A stretch of DNA of 64,000 nt from Bacteroidia bacterium (GCA_009929375.1 SAAO01000011.1:1-64000); one strand, 5' to 3'. Shown: positions 28,021-37,190, numbered from the stretch's first letter. Numbers and translations are program-made. Notes: generated by a model not told the origin, from the sequence alone.

Positions 28021-28200
28021 CTTCAAATCTTCAAATCTGTTTTGCCCCCAACCCCCTAAAGAGGAGCTGTAACCTTGTGCAGATGTAAATGATTTTTTAA
28101 ATTTTCAAAATCATCAAAACTTATTCGCAGTTACGGGATCTTCAAATTTTCAAATTTTCAAATTTTCAAATTTTCAAATCTTCAAATCTTCAAATTTGAA
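28021..28200. repeat. Tandem TTCAAATT repeats and a CCCC..GGGG-like copy downstream of ppiB
   Basis: Seven consecutive 8-mers TTCAAATT or TTCAAATC fill 28141-28196, and further TTCAAATC units occur at 28021-28040. GCCCCCAACCCCCTAAAGAGG (28042-28062) is related to the palindromic repeat at 5121-5145. The array ends right at the ppiB stop codon. Confidence 0.85.
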
Positions 28201-28638
28201 TTACTCTTCAATCACTTCCATTTTCTCAATCACATCGCCCTGACGGATAGCATCGATAACTTCAAGACCTTCCACCACTTTTCCAAAACAAGTGTGACGA
28301 CGATCGAGGTGTGCAGTATTTTGGCGGTTATGGCAAATAAAAAACTGTGAACCACCTGTATTACGTCCAGCATGAGCCATTGAAAGTACGCCACGGTCGT
28401 GATACTGATTATCGCCATCGAGTTCGCATTTAATTGTATATCCCGGACCACCAGCACCGGTTCCCCATGGGCAACCACCCTGAATCACGAAATCAGGAAT
28501 TACACGGTGAAAAGTAAGTCCGTTATAAAAACCTTTTTCGGCCAAATCGATAAAATTGGCCACTGTATTGGGAGCATCTTTTTCGAAAAACTCCACTTTC
28601 ATTACACCTTTTTCGGTTGTGATAATTACTTTTTTCAT
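28201..28638 (-). CDS. ppiB: Cyclophilin-type peptidyl-prolyl cis-trans isomerase
   Basis: 145 residues, a compact cytoplasmic cyclophilin without signal peptide. It speeds proline isomerisation during protein folding. Conserved active-site segments are [30 protein letters not shown] and [24 protein letters not shown] -7 box is at 28698-28705 (minus). The 3' side is the tandem repeat tract. It is divergent from pepT. Confidence 0.93.
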   Translation of the reverse strand: MKKVIITTEKGVMKVEFFEKDAPNTVANFIDLAEKGFYNGLTFHRVIPDFVIQGGCPWGTGAGGPGYTIKCELDGDNQYHDRGVLSMAHAGRNTGGSQFFICHNRQNTAHLDRRHTCFGKVVEGLEVIDAIRQGDVIEKMEVIEE

Positions 28639-28705
28639 TTTTATTATTCTGTTATTCAGATATTTATATTTTCAATATTTATTCTTCAAAAGCCCTGCAA
28701 AGATA

Positions 28706-28979
28706 GTTTAATTTGCTGAGTAATTAAAACATTCCTGCAACTCAAACAGTTCATTACTGACCAAATAATATATCACTTAAGATATTGATAATTTCTATCA
28801 TTTAATTTTGTGATAAAAGTGCTTTCATACCGGTTTTTATATACCAAAAATCACTAACTTTGTGCTTCACAAAATAAAATTTCATCGATTCGACAAGTTA
28901 TATTTTAAAATTATTGATTCAACGATGATGAACAAAAAACTTTTCGACTCAAATAAGTAACCCATAAAACACACATTAT
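28706..28979. other. Divergent ppiB-pepT intergenic region
   Basis: AT-rich, no gene seen. It contains a TAACTTTG -7 box at 28855-28862 (+), the probable pepT promoter with a leader of about 110 nt. Confidence 0.45.
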
Positions 28980-30203
28980 ATGACACTTACCGAACGTTTT
29001 CTGAAATATGTCAGTTTCAACACAACCTCTGACGAAAACACAAAAATGACTCCCAGCACACCGGGACAAATGATTTTTGCACAATATCTGGTTGAAGAAT
29101 TAAAGTCAATTGGATTGCAGGATGTGGATCTCGATAAAAACGGTTATATCATGGCTACGTTGCCAGCCAATACTGACAAAGAAATTCCAACCATTGGATT
29201 TATTTCGCACATGGATACAAGTCCTGACATGTCAGGCAAAAATATAAAAGCAAGAATTGTAGAGAATTATGATGGTAATGATATTTTACTCAACGAGGAA
29301 AAAGTCATTGTGCTCGAAACTGAAAAGTATCCTGAGATTCTGCAATATAAAGGTCAGGATATAATTGTAACTGATGGAACCACATTGTTAGGAGCCGATG
29401 ACAAAGCCGGAATTACAGAAATTGTGACTGCAATGGAATACCTGATTGCGCACCCTGAAATCAAACACGGAAAGATTCGTGTGGGCTTTACTCCCGATGA
29501 GGAAATTGGTCAGGGAGCTGATCATTTCGATGTGCCTAAGTTTGGTGCAGAATGGGCTTACACACTCGATGGCGGCGAAATTGGCGAACTGGAATTTGAA
29601 AATTTCAACGCTGCAGCTGCCAAGGTTACTTTCAAGGGTTTAAATGTACATCCGGGCTATGCCAAGCATAAAATGCTCAATTCTATGCGTGTTGCACATC
29701 AGTTTGTATCAATGCTTCCGCGCCACGAAACGCCTGAGCATACAGAAAAATACGAAGGTTTTTACCATCTTGTGGGTATGGAAGGTAGTGTAGAACAATC
29801 GAGCCTGAGTTATATCATTCGCGACCACGACCGTGACCGTTTCGAGCGTCGTAAAAAAGAAATGCAACACATTACCAACAAGATAAATGCAGAATTTGGT
29901 GAAGGTACAGCCACTCTGGAACTTCGCGATCAGTATTATAACATGCGTGAAAAAGTGGAACCGGTAATGCATATTGTCGATCTGGCCTTCGAAGCCATGG
30001 AATCGGTTGGTGTAAAACCCAATGTGAAACCCATTCGCGGAGGAACCGATGGATCACGCCTTTCGTATGAAGGCCTGCCCTGCCCCAACATTTTTGCCGG
30101 AGGACACAATTTTCACGGACGTTTTGAGTATGTTCCAGTACAATCGATGGAGAAAGCCATGATGGTAGTGGTAAAAATTGCCGAGCTTTTAGCTAAAAAA
30201 TAA
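28980..30203 (+). CDS. pepT: Peptidase T (tripeptide aminopeptidase)
   Basis: 407 residues. A cytoplasmic M20B di-zinc aminopeptidase that removes the N-terminal residue from tripeptides. Zinc and catalytic residues are visible in [14 protein letters not shown] (His, Asp), [10 protein letters not shown] (bridging Asp), [14 protein letters not shown] (catalytic Glu-Glu), [11 protein letters not shown] (Asp) and [12 protein letters not shown] (last His). Length and order match the family. gcvT begins 39 nt downstream, so the two may share a transcript. Confidence 0.95.
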   Translation: MTLTERFLKYVSFNTTSDENTKMTPSTPGQMIFAQYLVEELKSIGLQDVDLDKNGYIMATLPANTDKEIPTIGFISHMDTSPDMSGKNIKARIVENYDGNDILLNEEKVIVLETEKYPEILQYKGQDIIVTDGTTLLGADDKAGITEIVTAMEYLIAHPEIKHGKIRVGFTPDEEIGQGADHFDVPKFGAEWAYTLDGGEIGELEFENFNAAAAKVTFKGLNVHPGYAKHKMLNSMRVAHQFVSMLPRHETPEHTEKYEGFYHLVGMEGSVEQSSLSYIIRDHDRDRFERRKKEMQHITNKINAEFGEGTATLELRDQYYNMREKVEPVMHIVDLAFEAMESVGVKPNVKPIRGGTDGSRLSYEGLPCPNIFAGGHNFHGRFEYVPVQSMEKAMMVVVKIAELLAKK

Positions 30204-30242
30204 ATCACAACAACACAACACTTTACAATACAGTTTAATTCT

Positions 30243-31313
30243 ATGAAGACAACTCCATTTACGCATTTTCATGAAGCTTTGGGAGCTAAAATGCATGAAT
30301 TTGCCGGGTATAACATGCCCATCGAATACAGCGGTATTACCGACGAACACATTACTGTACGCAATGGTGCAGGCGTATTCGACGTTTCGCACATGGGTGA
30401 ATTTTGGGTAAAAGGCCCGAAAGCACTCGAATTTTTGCAAAGCATCACCAGCAACGATGTATCAACACTTGTAATCGGGAAAGCACAATATTCCTGCTTC
30501 CCCAACGGAAAAGGCGGTATTGTAGACGACCTGCTTGTGTACAGAGTAGAACCTGAAAAATATCTTTTGGTTGTAAATGCTTCGAATATCGAAAAAGACT
30601 GGAACTGGTGCCAGCAACACATGATAGAAGGTGTGGAGATGGACAATGCTTCGGAATGGACTGCACAGTTAGCCATTCAGGGACCAAAAGCCACTGAAAT
30701 TCTGCAGAAACTCACTTCTGTAAATCTGTCCGAAATACCGTATTACAGCTTCACAGTTGGTGATTTTGCAGGAGCCGAAGAGGTAATCATTTCGAATACC
30801 GGTTACACAGGTGCAGGCGGTTTCGAACTTTATTTTTATCCCGAACATGCCAAAACAATCTGGAATGCAATTTTCGAAGCCGGTGCCGAATATGGTATTA
30901 AACCTATCGGACTTGGTGCGCGCGACACATTGCGTCTCGAAAAGGGTTTCTGTCTTTACGGAAATGACATCGACGACAGCACATCGCCTATTGAAGCGGG
31001 TTTGGGCTGGATTACAAAATTTGTGGAAGGTAAAAACTTTGTGGACAGAGCATTTCTCGAAAAACAAAAAGCTGAAGGTCTGAGCCGTAAATTGGTACGT
31101 TTCGAACTGATAGAACGCGGAATTCCACGTCACGGTTACGATGTAGTGAACGAAGCCGGAGAAAAAATCGGAAATGTAACTTCCGGAACCATGCTTCCCG
31201 ATAGCAAAAAGGGTATTGGAATGGGTTATGTGCAAACAGCTTACAGCAAAGCGGGTTCAAAAATCTTTATTGCCATCCGTAACAAGAATCTTGAAGCAGT
31301 GGTTGTAAAATAA
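30243..31313 (+). CDS. gcvT: Glycine cleavage system T protein (aminomethyltransferase)
   Basis: 356 residues. It takes the aminomethyl group from lipoylated GcvH and passes it to tetrahydrofolate, releasing ammonia. Landmarks are [10 protein letters not shown], the catalytic Asp region [23 protein letters not shown] and [22 protein letters not shown]. The P and H protein genes are not in the window, so the system is split in this genome. A shared terminator follows. Confidence 0.95.
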   Translation: MKTTPFTHFHEALGAKMHEFAGYNMPIEYSGITDEHITVRNGAGVFDVSHMGEFWVKGPKALEFLQSITSNDVSTLVIGKAQYSCFPNGKGGIVDDLLVYRVEPEKYLLVVNASNIEKDWNWCQQHMIEGVEMDNASEWTAQLAIQGPKATEILQKLTSVNLSEIPYYSFTVGDFAGAEEVIISNTGYTGAGGFELYFYPEHAKTIWNAIFEAGAEYGIKPIGLGARDTLRLEKGFCLYGNDIDDSTSPIEAGLGWITKFVEGKNFVDRAFLEKQKAEGLSRKLVRFELIERGIPRHGYDVVNEAGEKIGNVTSGTMLPDSKKGIGMGYVQTAYSKAGSKIFIAIRNKNLEAVVVK

Positions 31314-31342
31314 TCAGTATTATTTCAATATTTTATTTGAAC

Positions 31343-31379
31343 AAAAACCTGACAGGCTAATCAAACCTGTCAGGTTTTT
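31343..31379. terminator. Bidirectional terminator between gcvT and nhaC
   Basis: AAAAACCTGACAGG (31343-31356) pairs perfectly with CCTGTCAGGTTTTT (31366-31379). Its right arm reaches the last base of the nhaC stop codon (31378-31380). Confidence 0.92.
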
Positions 31380-32835
31380 AATTTTCATCACTGCTTGTGT
31401 CGGTTATGCTTCGCTTTATTTTATAACCAATAACAGCTATCAACACACTCATGAGCGGACTCACATAATTGAAAACCGCATACGGGAAATAAGCCAGCGT
31501 ACTCACGCCCAACACAGTACTTTGTGTCATACCACACGAATTCCACGGAATCAGCACCGATGTCACAGTCACGCTGTCTTCCATACTCCGGCTCAATAAG
31601 CGACTTTCGTAACCACGTTTAGTATAAATTCCCTTAAACAAATTCCCTGTCAGTATTAACGACAAATACTGATCGCCCATGGTCAGATTACTCAGCAACC
31701 CTGTAGCTACAGTGGCACCTACCAGACTGCCTGTACGTGTTATGTAATTTGTAAACCAAACAGTTATGCTTTCAATCATACGTCCTGCAGTCATAGCTGC
31801 TCCAAAACAGGTCGCACAAATAATCAGCCAAATGGTAAAAAGCATACCCTGCATCCCACGTGTTGATATCAGACTATTGATTTCAGGATTGCCCGCATCG
31901 AGAGCTGTTGGTCCGAAACAACTCATTAGCATTCCTTTTAAGGCATCAATCGTGGTGCTGCCTCCTGCTATTTCGAGCAGATTATCTTTCTGAAAAACGA
32001 GTGCAGCGATAGCAGCAAGCAACATCGAAACAAAAAGCGTTACAAGTGGCGGATAGCGTTTGGCAATCATGAAAATGGTAATGGCAGGCACCAAAAGCAG
32101 CCAAAACGACATATTAAAACGTTCGCCCAATGCATTTTGATAGAGCACAATATCTTCAGTACTAACTCCTGTAAACGAAAATCCAGCTATGGTAAAAACA
32201 GTCAGTGCAATAATCATCGAAGGCACTGTTGTTATCCACATATACTTAATATGCGTAAAAAGCGGCGTTCCGGAAATTGAAGATGCCAAAACCGTTGTAT
32301 CGGACAAAGGCGACATTTTATCGCCAAAATATGCTCCCGACACAATTGCACCTGCTATCCAGCCATCTGAAAATCCCTGTGCACGGCCTATGCCCATCAA
32401 AGCAATACCAATGGTTGCCACAGTAGTCCACGAACTTCCGGTAATCACCGAAACAATTGCGCTGATGAGCGCAGCCGAGAGCAAAAAGATCTCCGGGCGA
32501 ATAAGCTTCATCCCGTAAGAAATAAAAAACGGCACCACTCCACTCACCATCCATGTACCCGACAAAGCTCCGATAATCAGAAGAATAATCAGTGCTGTAG
32601 AAATATTTTTAATATTTTTGTGAAGCGCTTTTTCAAAATCACCCCAATGAATTGATGCTGTAAACTTTGCAAGTACTAGGGTGACTGCGGTTGCCAGTAA
32701 CAAAGCCATTTGACTTGCCCCATTCAGCGCATCGGCACCAAAAATGCCCACCGAAAGAGCCACAAAAATGATAAGTACCAAAACCGGTAACAAAGCTACC
32801 AGTGGATGAGGAAGTTTATGAGGTGTGGAAGACAT
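31378..32835 (-). CDS. nhaC: NhaC-family Na+/H+ antiporter
   Basis: 485 residues with 11-13 membrane segments. It expels Na+ in exchange for protons. Family landmarks are GSSWTTVATIGIALMGIG, YFGDKMSPLSDTTVLASSI and DSVTVTSVLIPWNSCGMTQS. In this organism it may work alongside the Na+-pumping methylmalonyl-CoA decarboxylase in sodium cycling; that link is inference. It has its own promoter (32883-32913) and ends in the gcvT terminator. Confidence 0.92.
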   Translation of the reverse strand: MSSTPHKLPHPLVALLPVLVLIIFVALSVGIFGADALNGASQMALLLATAVTLVLAKFTASIHWGDFEKALHKNIKNISTALIILLIIGALSGTWMVSGVVPFFISYGMKLIRPEIFLLSAALISAIVSVITGSSWTTVATIGIALMGIGRAQGFSDGWIAGAIVSGAYFGDKMSPLSDTTVLASSISGTPLFTHIKYMWITTVPSMIIALTVFTIAGFSFTGVSTEDIVLYQNALGERFNMSFWLLLVPAITIFMIAKRYPPLVTLFVSMLLAAIAALVFQKDNLLEIAGGSTTIDALKGMLMSCFGPTALDAGNPEINSLISTRGMQGMLFTIWLIICATCFGAAMTAGRMIESITVWFTNYITRTGSLVGATVATGLLSNLTMGDQYLSLILTGNLFKGIYTKRGYESRLLSRSMEDSVTVTSVLIPWNSCGMTQSTVLGVSTLAYFPYAVFNYVSPLMSVLIAVIGYKIKRSITDTSSDEN

Positions 32836-32882
32836 TTAATTATTTAGAATGTACAATTTATAAATTAGAATTTTACGGTTTG

Positions 32883-32913
32883 CAAAAGTAGTGATTTATG
32901 GTAAGTTAGCCAA
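32883..32913 (-). promoter_or_regulatory. nhaC promoter
   Basis: On the reverse strand TTG (32911-32913), 20 nt, TACTTTTG (32883-32890). Confidence 0.72.
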
Positions 32914-32975
32914 GACACATTCACAACTGATTTCTTTTAAACTATAAATAGTTATAAATTCAGCTCATACATTCA

Positions 32976-33007
32976 TTGCTCAATACAAGCAAAAATGATT
33001 ACTTTTG
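32976..33007 (+). promoter_or_regulatory. radA promoter
   Basis: TTG (32976-32978), 21 nt, TACTTTTG (33000-33007), about 78 nt before the radA start. Confidence 0.65.
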
Positions 33008-33084
33008 TAATTGTATGTTTTTTAAACAATCAATATCATTTCAATTACTCGCTTGCTGAGAATCTGAAGTATCTTTAAACCAAT

Positions 33085-34455
33085 ATGGCCAAAACAAAAT
33101 CAGTATATATTTGTCAGAATTGCGGTGCCGATTCACCCAAATGGATAGGAAAATGCCCTTCGTGTGGCGAATGGAACAGCTATGTGGAAGAAATTGTGAG
33201 CAAGGACAACGGCCCCAAAATTACGATGGCTGGTTTGGAAGTGACCAAACAAAAGCCCGTAAAGCTTCACGAAGTGGAAACAACCGAGGAAAGCCGCATC
33301 GACACTTCGAACAACGAGTTAAACCGTGTGCTGGGAGGTGGACTTGTTCCCGGCTCGTTGGTGCTGATTGGTGGTGAACCCGGCATTGGAAAATCCACTC
33401 TCGTGCTTCAGGTGGTACTCAACCTGAAAGGGAAACGCACGCTTTACATTTCGGGTGAAGAGAGCGTAAAACAGTTGAAACTCCGTGCTGAACGACTAAA
33501 ATACGACAACCCTGACTGCTATATTGTGAGCGAAACTTCACTCGAACAGGCTTTTGTACATATTCAGAACGTGCAACCAGATGTGGTGATTGTCGATTCA
33601 ATCCAAACGATTTCCACCGAACTGATCGAATCGTCGCCCGGTTCGGTTTCGCAGGTGCGTGAGTGTGCGGCGCATTTACTGAAATTCTGCAAAACGACAA
33701 CTACGCCCGTACTTCTTATCGGACATATCAACAAAGAAGGAAGCATTGCAGGCCCGAAAGTACTGGAGCATATTGTGGATACAGTGTTACAGTTCGAAGG
33801 CGACCAGCATTATATGTATCGTATCCTCCGACCTATTAAAAACCGTTTTGGAAGCACTTCGGAGCTTGGAATTTTCGAAATGCAGCAGAACGGACTGCGT
33901 GAAGTAAGCAATCCATCAGAATTACTGCTTTCGCAAAATCACGAAGGACTGAGCGGAGTAGCCATTGCTTCGGCTGTGGAAGGTATCCGTCCTTTCCTGA
34001 TTGAAACACAGGCTCTGGTCAGTTCGGCCGCGTATGGCACACCACAACGCTCTTGCACAGGATTCGACATGCGTCGCCTCAATATGTTGCTGGCCGTACT
34101 CGAAAAACGTGCAGGATTCAAAATTGCCCAGAAGGACGTTTTTCTGAACATTGCCGGTGGGCTTAAAGTCAGCGATCCCGCCATTGACCTTGCTGTTATT
34201 TCGGCAATTCTGTCGTCGAGCGTGGATATTGCCATCGAAAAAAACGTGTGCATGGCGGGCGAAGTTGGTCTTTCAGGAGAAATACGCCCCATAAACCGCA
34301 TAGAACAACGCATTCTGGAAGCCGAAAAGCTCGGTTTTACCAAAATGATTATCCCTGATTTCAATTTGAGTTCTATCAATCTCTCGAAAACTAAAATCGA
34401 AATTATCAGGGTCAAGAAAGTGGAAGAAGCTTTCAGGGTATTATTCAGAAAGTAG
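33085..34455 (+). CDS. radA: DNA repair protein RadA (Sms)
   Basis: 456 residues, normal length. It promotes branch migration of recombination intermediates with RecA. Domains in order: N-terminal C4 zinc finger (CQNCGADSPKWIGKCPSC), RecA-like ATPase with Walker A GGEPGIGKST, the RadA-specific KNRFG motif (IKNRFGSTSELG) and a Lon-protease-like C-terminal domain (GGLKVSDPAIDLAV, AGEVGLSGEIRP). Monocistronic. Confidence 0.95.
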   Translation: MAKTKSVYICQNCGADSPKWIGKCPSCGEWNSYVEEIVSKDNGPKITMAGLEVTKQKPVKLHEVETTEESRIDTSNNELNRVLGGGLVPGSLVLIGGEPGIGKSTLVLQVVLNLKGKRTLYISGEESVKQLKLRAERLKYDNPDCYIVSETSLEQAFVHIQNVQPDVVIVDSIQTISTELIESSPGSVSQVRECAAHLLKFCKTTTTPVLLIGHINKEGSIAGPKVLEHIVDTVLQFEGDQHYMYRILRPIKNRFGSTSELGIFEMQQNGLREVSNPSELLLSQNHEGLSGVAIASAVEGIRPFLIETQALVSSAAYGTPQRSCTGFDMRRLNMLLAVLEKRAGFKIAQKDVFLNIAGGLKVSDPAIDLAVISAILSSSVDIAIEKNVCMAGEVGLSGEIRPINRIEQRILEAEKLGFTKMIIPDFNLSSINLSKTKIEIIRVKKVEEAFRVLFRK

Positions 34456-34495
34456 CTGAAAATAAAGCAATTAAATTCAAAAAAAGTTACTTACT

Positions 34496-35422
34496 TTAAT
34501 TATCAGCACATTTGATTATCTTTTGTTCAATCATTTCGTTTGATGACAAAAGTATTTTCACAATAAAAATTCCGTTGGGTAAGTTTGACATATCTATTGT
34601 TTTCTGATTTGTTTCAAGTACTAAGTTTGCTAAAACATCAAATATCTTAATCGTTTTAATTTCTGATTCTGTCGATACAATTAAAATATTTTTAGCAGGA
34701 TTCGGACTAACGATAATCTTTGGTTTATTTACATTCTCTATCCCGGAGCGGGATTCAGCATTTTCACAAAAACCATATTTTTCGTTTTCATAGATTTTTG
34801 TGTCGTTATTCCAGAAACAAAGTAGTTCAGACTGCTCTTCTACGAACGGGAATTCATGAAATTCGTTACTGAATTGGTAGCTCAGATTATAAGACCCTAT
34901 CCCCTCATACCAGGTGTATGAATGACCACTGTATTTCTGTCCGGTATTTGCATAATAAGTTGTATCACTGACTACAATTTTCTTGCCTGAGTAAGATCCA
35001 AACTGATAATTATCAACCGACTTTACAAACATTACCTTTTTAATAAGAGGACTAATAGTATCAACTGAAACAGTATCGCCCACCTGATAATTAAACGAAA
35101 AAACTTTCTTTTCCACATTATTCGCAGCTCTGAAATATATCGATTGCTCAGCAATATTCTCTCTGATAGCTCCGGCATACGACACTCTTCGCATATCTTC
35201 AGTTATATGCTCACACATCATTTTTTTATACTGAACATTTTCAATCAAAGTATCTCCCGACAAAAACAACGAGTAAGTTTTAGTCATAGAGCCACAGCAG
35301 GTTGTATATGCTATTCCTAAGTAGTTCCATTTATTTCCTTCTTTTAAAAATGTAGTATAATTGTCTGATTTTATTTGTATTGACACATTCAGAATGATTA
35401 AACACAACAATAGCTTTTTCAT
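34496..35422 (-). CDS. Secreted protein of unknown function with T9SS type A sorting domain
   Basis: 308 residues with signal peptide MKKLLLCLIILNVSIQIKS. The middle region (about 22-225) is rich in Tyr, Ser and Asn and resembles many uncharacterised Bacteroidota cargo proteins; no enzyme motif is recognised. The C-terminus (about 232-308) is a canonical sorting domain: IIVSPNPAKNILIVS, IKIFDVLANLVLE, LPNGIFIVKI. Codon use is visibly more AT-rich than in radA next door, so horizontal acquisition is possible. I found no clear promoter box. Confidence 0.75.
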   Translation of the reverse strand: MKKLLLCLIILNVSIQIKSDNYTTFLKEGNKWNYLGIAYTTCCGSMTKTYSLFLSGDTLIENVQYKKMMCEHITEDMRRVSYAGAIRENIAEQSIYFRAANNVEKKVFSFNYQVGDTVSVDTISPLIKKVMFVKSVDNYQFGSYSGKKIVVSDTTYYANTGQKYSGHSYTWYEGIGSYNLSYQFSNEFHEFPFVEEQSELLCFWNNDTKIYENEKYGFCENAESRSGIENVNKPKIIVSPNPAKNILIVSTESEIKTIKIFDVLANLVLETNQKTIDMSNLPNGIFIVKILLSSNEMIEQKIIKCADN

Positions 35423-35613
35423 GATTATATATATTAGAATGGTTATTTGTCGTTACAAAAAAGAACGTACTTTTTTGTAAAATTTTCCGTATGAAATTCT
35501 GTAAATTATTTAACCGTCAAATTTATGAATTCAAATCGGATTAACAACTAAATCCTTCTGAGTAATTTGAAAATTTACATGAGAAACTTCAGTAGAATTA
35601 TGGGAAGGGGAAT

Positions 35614-35650
35614 AAAAAAAGCTCAGAAATTACTTTCTGAGCTTTTTTTT
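35614..35650 (-). terminator. Terminator after the SRP RNA-tRNA unit (bidirectional)
   Basis: GCTCAGAAA (35621-35629) pairs with TTTCTGAGC (35634-35642), flanked by A7 and T8, so it works on either strand. It lies directly after the tRNA 3' end. Confidence 0.9.
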
Positions 35651-35651
35651 G

Positions 35652-35725
35652 AGCCTCTTGTCGGATTCGAACCAACGACCCCGAGATTACAAATCACGTG
35701 CTCTGGCCAACTGAGCTAAAGAGGC
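35652..35725 (-). tRNA. tRNA-Thr (anticodon TGT)
   Basis: 74 nt on the reverse strand. Acceptor stem GCCTCTT/AAGAGGC, D-arm with AGCTCAGTTGG, anticodon loop TTTGTAA giving TGT, T-arm GGTTCGAATCC. The CCA end is not encoded. It starts 4 nt after the SRP RNA 3' end. Confidence 0.96.
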
Positions 35726-35729
35726 AAGT

Positions 35730-35826
35730 GGATAAGCCCCCTACATCGCACCGCTACAACCTACTACCCTTGCTGCGGTCAGGCCCTGGGGGAGTTCGAA
35801 GGGAGCTGGTCGTGTAGGACTTATCC
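35730..35826 (-). ncRNA. ffs: Signal recognition particle RNA (4.5S, small bacterial type)
   Basis: About 97 nt folding into one long hairpin: GGATAAG at the 5' end pairs with CTTATCC at the 3' end, with further pairing inward. The apical SRP54-binding region has the expected asymmetric loop pieces CAGG and AGCA. Between them the tip reads GCC-TGAC-CGC rather than the usual GCC-GGAA-GGC; UGAC fits the reported URRC tetraloop variants (from memory). Ffh-bound SRP RNA targets membrane and secreted proteins. Its promoter is at 35832-35861. Confidence 0.93.
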
Positions 35827-35831
35827 GGCGA

Positions 35832-35861
35832 CAAAAGTACTGTTTTTTCCTGAATTTACAA
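35832..35861 (-). promoter_or_regulatory. Promoter of the SRP RNA-tRNA-Thr unit
   Basis: On the reverse strand TTG (35859-35861), 19 nt, TACTTTTG (35832-35839), with the RNA 5' end about 6 nt downstream. Confidence 0.8.
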
Positions 35862-35944
35862 GGCCTTCAGCTCATTTTTTTCAGTCAACATCCCTACCCT
35901 GTTCATTATCAGAAATGTATTTCGAAAAATATTTTTTCAATATT

Positions 35945-35975
35945 AAAAAACCGGATAATCACTTACCCGGTTTTT
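35945..35975 (-). terminator. Terminator of the DUF4465 gene
   Basis: AAAAACCGGATAA (35946-35958) pairs with TTACCCGGTTTTT (35963-35975) with one mismatch. On the reverse strand it is followed by TTTTTTAATA. Confidence 0.78.
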
Positions 35976-36042
35976 GTTGTATGCACAGTACATATTATGG
36001 CAGATAAGCGCTGCATTGCATACCAAATATGAAAATTGAAAT

Positions 36043-36741
36043 TTATTTTGTGAGTTCCTGCTCATATTCCACATTGTCGATGCAGACATATGCCGGTGTA
36101 TTTATTCCCCAATCACTGTTATCGGTTGAGCTGAAACTAAAACTTACTGAATCGACTTTACCCAGAGTGCTGACATCCACTTTCTGCCATTTGTTCATGA
36201 TAAACGATTTTCCATCTCTGAAATCAGCCAGATAAACGTCCACTTTCGATGTTTCGGCTTTTGCATAATATCCACTGATAGTGAGCTTAAACCAATCTCC
36301 GTTAGCGAATTTTTTACTGTAATCACTTCCGTTTTTCATCTCTTTGTAGGCATAAGTAGTGTTGTTCAGCATAATGCTTTTGATATAAAAATCACCATTA
36401 CTATTGGCAGCACTTTTGATATATCCGGGTTGATACAAAACAGCATATTTAGCTGAATTTAGCGCTCCCGAACCTGCGATACAACTAAACTGATTCATAA
36501 ATCCGGCTGTTACAGTATCGTTTTTCGAAGAACACACCACACCACCAAGCCAAAACTGATTCGGGTCGCCATAGAAGTTAAAACCTGTACTTACAAAAAA
36601 AGTATCGGACGAAAGACCGTTGTCATCCAAAGCTACATCTTCGAAATCAATAACAGTCTGAACTTTTTCGGTTTCTGGTTGACACGAAACCAATGCAAAT
36701 GCAGCCAGAAGGATAAACAGGGTAATTTTGTTTGTTTTCAT
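36043..36741 (-). CDS. DUF4465 lipoprotein under a cobalamin riboswitch; possible B12-binding surface protein
   Basis: 232 residues. Lipoprotein signal with LVSC (Cys20). The body is a single DUF4465 domain (about residues 28-230): IDFEDVALDDNG, FYGDPNQFWLGGVVCSS, TAGFMNQFSCIAG, then WFKLTISGYYA and a terminal AYVCIDNVEYE strand, consistent with a beta-sandwich. The gene is preceded by a cobalamin riboswitch on the same strand, so expression should fall when B12 is plentiful. Surface lipoproteins that bind B12 in Bacteroides (BtuG, BtuH) make a B12-capture role plausible, but I cannot confirm that DUF4465 equals BtuH. No BtuB-type receptor gene is adjacent. Confidence 0.8.
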   Translation of the reverse strand: MKTNKITLFILLAAFALVSCQPETEKVQTVIDFEDVALDDNGLSSDTFFVSTGFNFYGDPNQFWLGGVVCSSKNDTVTAGFMNQFSCIAGSGALNSAKYAVLYQPGYIKSAANSNGDFYIKSIMLNNTTYAYKEMKNGSDYSKKFANGDWFKLTISGYYAKAETSKVDVYLADFRDGKSFIMNKWQKVDVSTLGKVDSVSFSFSSTDNSDWGINTPAYVCIDNVEYEQELTK

Positions 36742-36924
36742 TGTTTTAAATATTTAATTGTTAGATAATTACAAAAATTCCCGATAAATGTAAATACACA
36801 CAATTGCTTATTGAAAACAATAAAACAGATTGAGAAATGAAGAATGAAATACAACAGTCACGAAGATTACAATCCGATTTTTGCAATATTTTCCCGAAAG
36901 CAAAAATGTATTTACAACGATTGT

Positions 36925-37190
36925 GGCAGGTCTTCTGACTTACTCCCGTATTTGAACGCCTTCCCGTCAATAATTGACAGTGGACAATTGACAGTGGACA
37001 ATATATTGTCGGTTAGTCGGCAGTCCACTTTCGAAAAACAGTGGCAAAAGTGTTGTTCAATACGTTTTTTTAATTATCAATTGTACATTGTCAATTGTCA
37101 ACTAAAAATGAGCTTACAGCAGCGGGTACTGCTCCGGAATTTCACCGGATTCCCTTTTATCAAATCTTCCGAACGGACTATCTGATACCA
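36925..37190 (-). ncRNA. Cobalamin riboswitch with enlarged peripheral arm
   Basis: On the reverse strand, in order: a GGTATCAGATAGTCCG-like 5' part, AAAAGGGAATCCGGTGAAA (core GGTGAAA), CAGTACCCGC, CTGTAAGCTC, GCCACTG (37039-37045), GGGAAGG (36959-36965) and the 3' B12 box AAGTCAGAAGACCTGCC (36925-36941). All are hallmark cobalamin riboswitch boxes. The -7 box TACCTTTG at 37200-37207 (minus) puts the transcript start near 37194. The segments between CTGTAA and GCCACTG and between GCCACTG and GGGAAGG are lengthened by dispersed repeats. The regulated gene is the DUF4465 lipoprotein, about 180 nt downstream. Confidence 0.93.
36969..37103. repeat. Inverted pair of TTGACAATTGAC-type repeats inside the riboswitch
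   Basis: The 14-mer ATTGACAGTGGACA occurs twice in tandem (36973-36986 and 36987-37000). A related unit in opposite orientation lies at 37071-37103 (TTGTACATTGTCAATTGTCA). The two blocks are mutually complementary (GACAATTGAC with GTCAATTGTC) and flank the GCCACTG hairpin. Similar repeats occur at 5440-5484. Confidence 0.85.

Noticed and set aside
28141-28200. CRISPR-like array
   Set aside because: The period is only 8 bp with no spacers; it is a simple tandem repeat, and there are no cas genes.
36844-37185. A 113-codon plus-strand ORF over the riboswitch region
   Set aside because: It has no recognisable product and covers the conserved boxes of the minus-strand cobalamin riboswitch; its codons come from the dispersed repeats.
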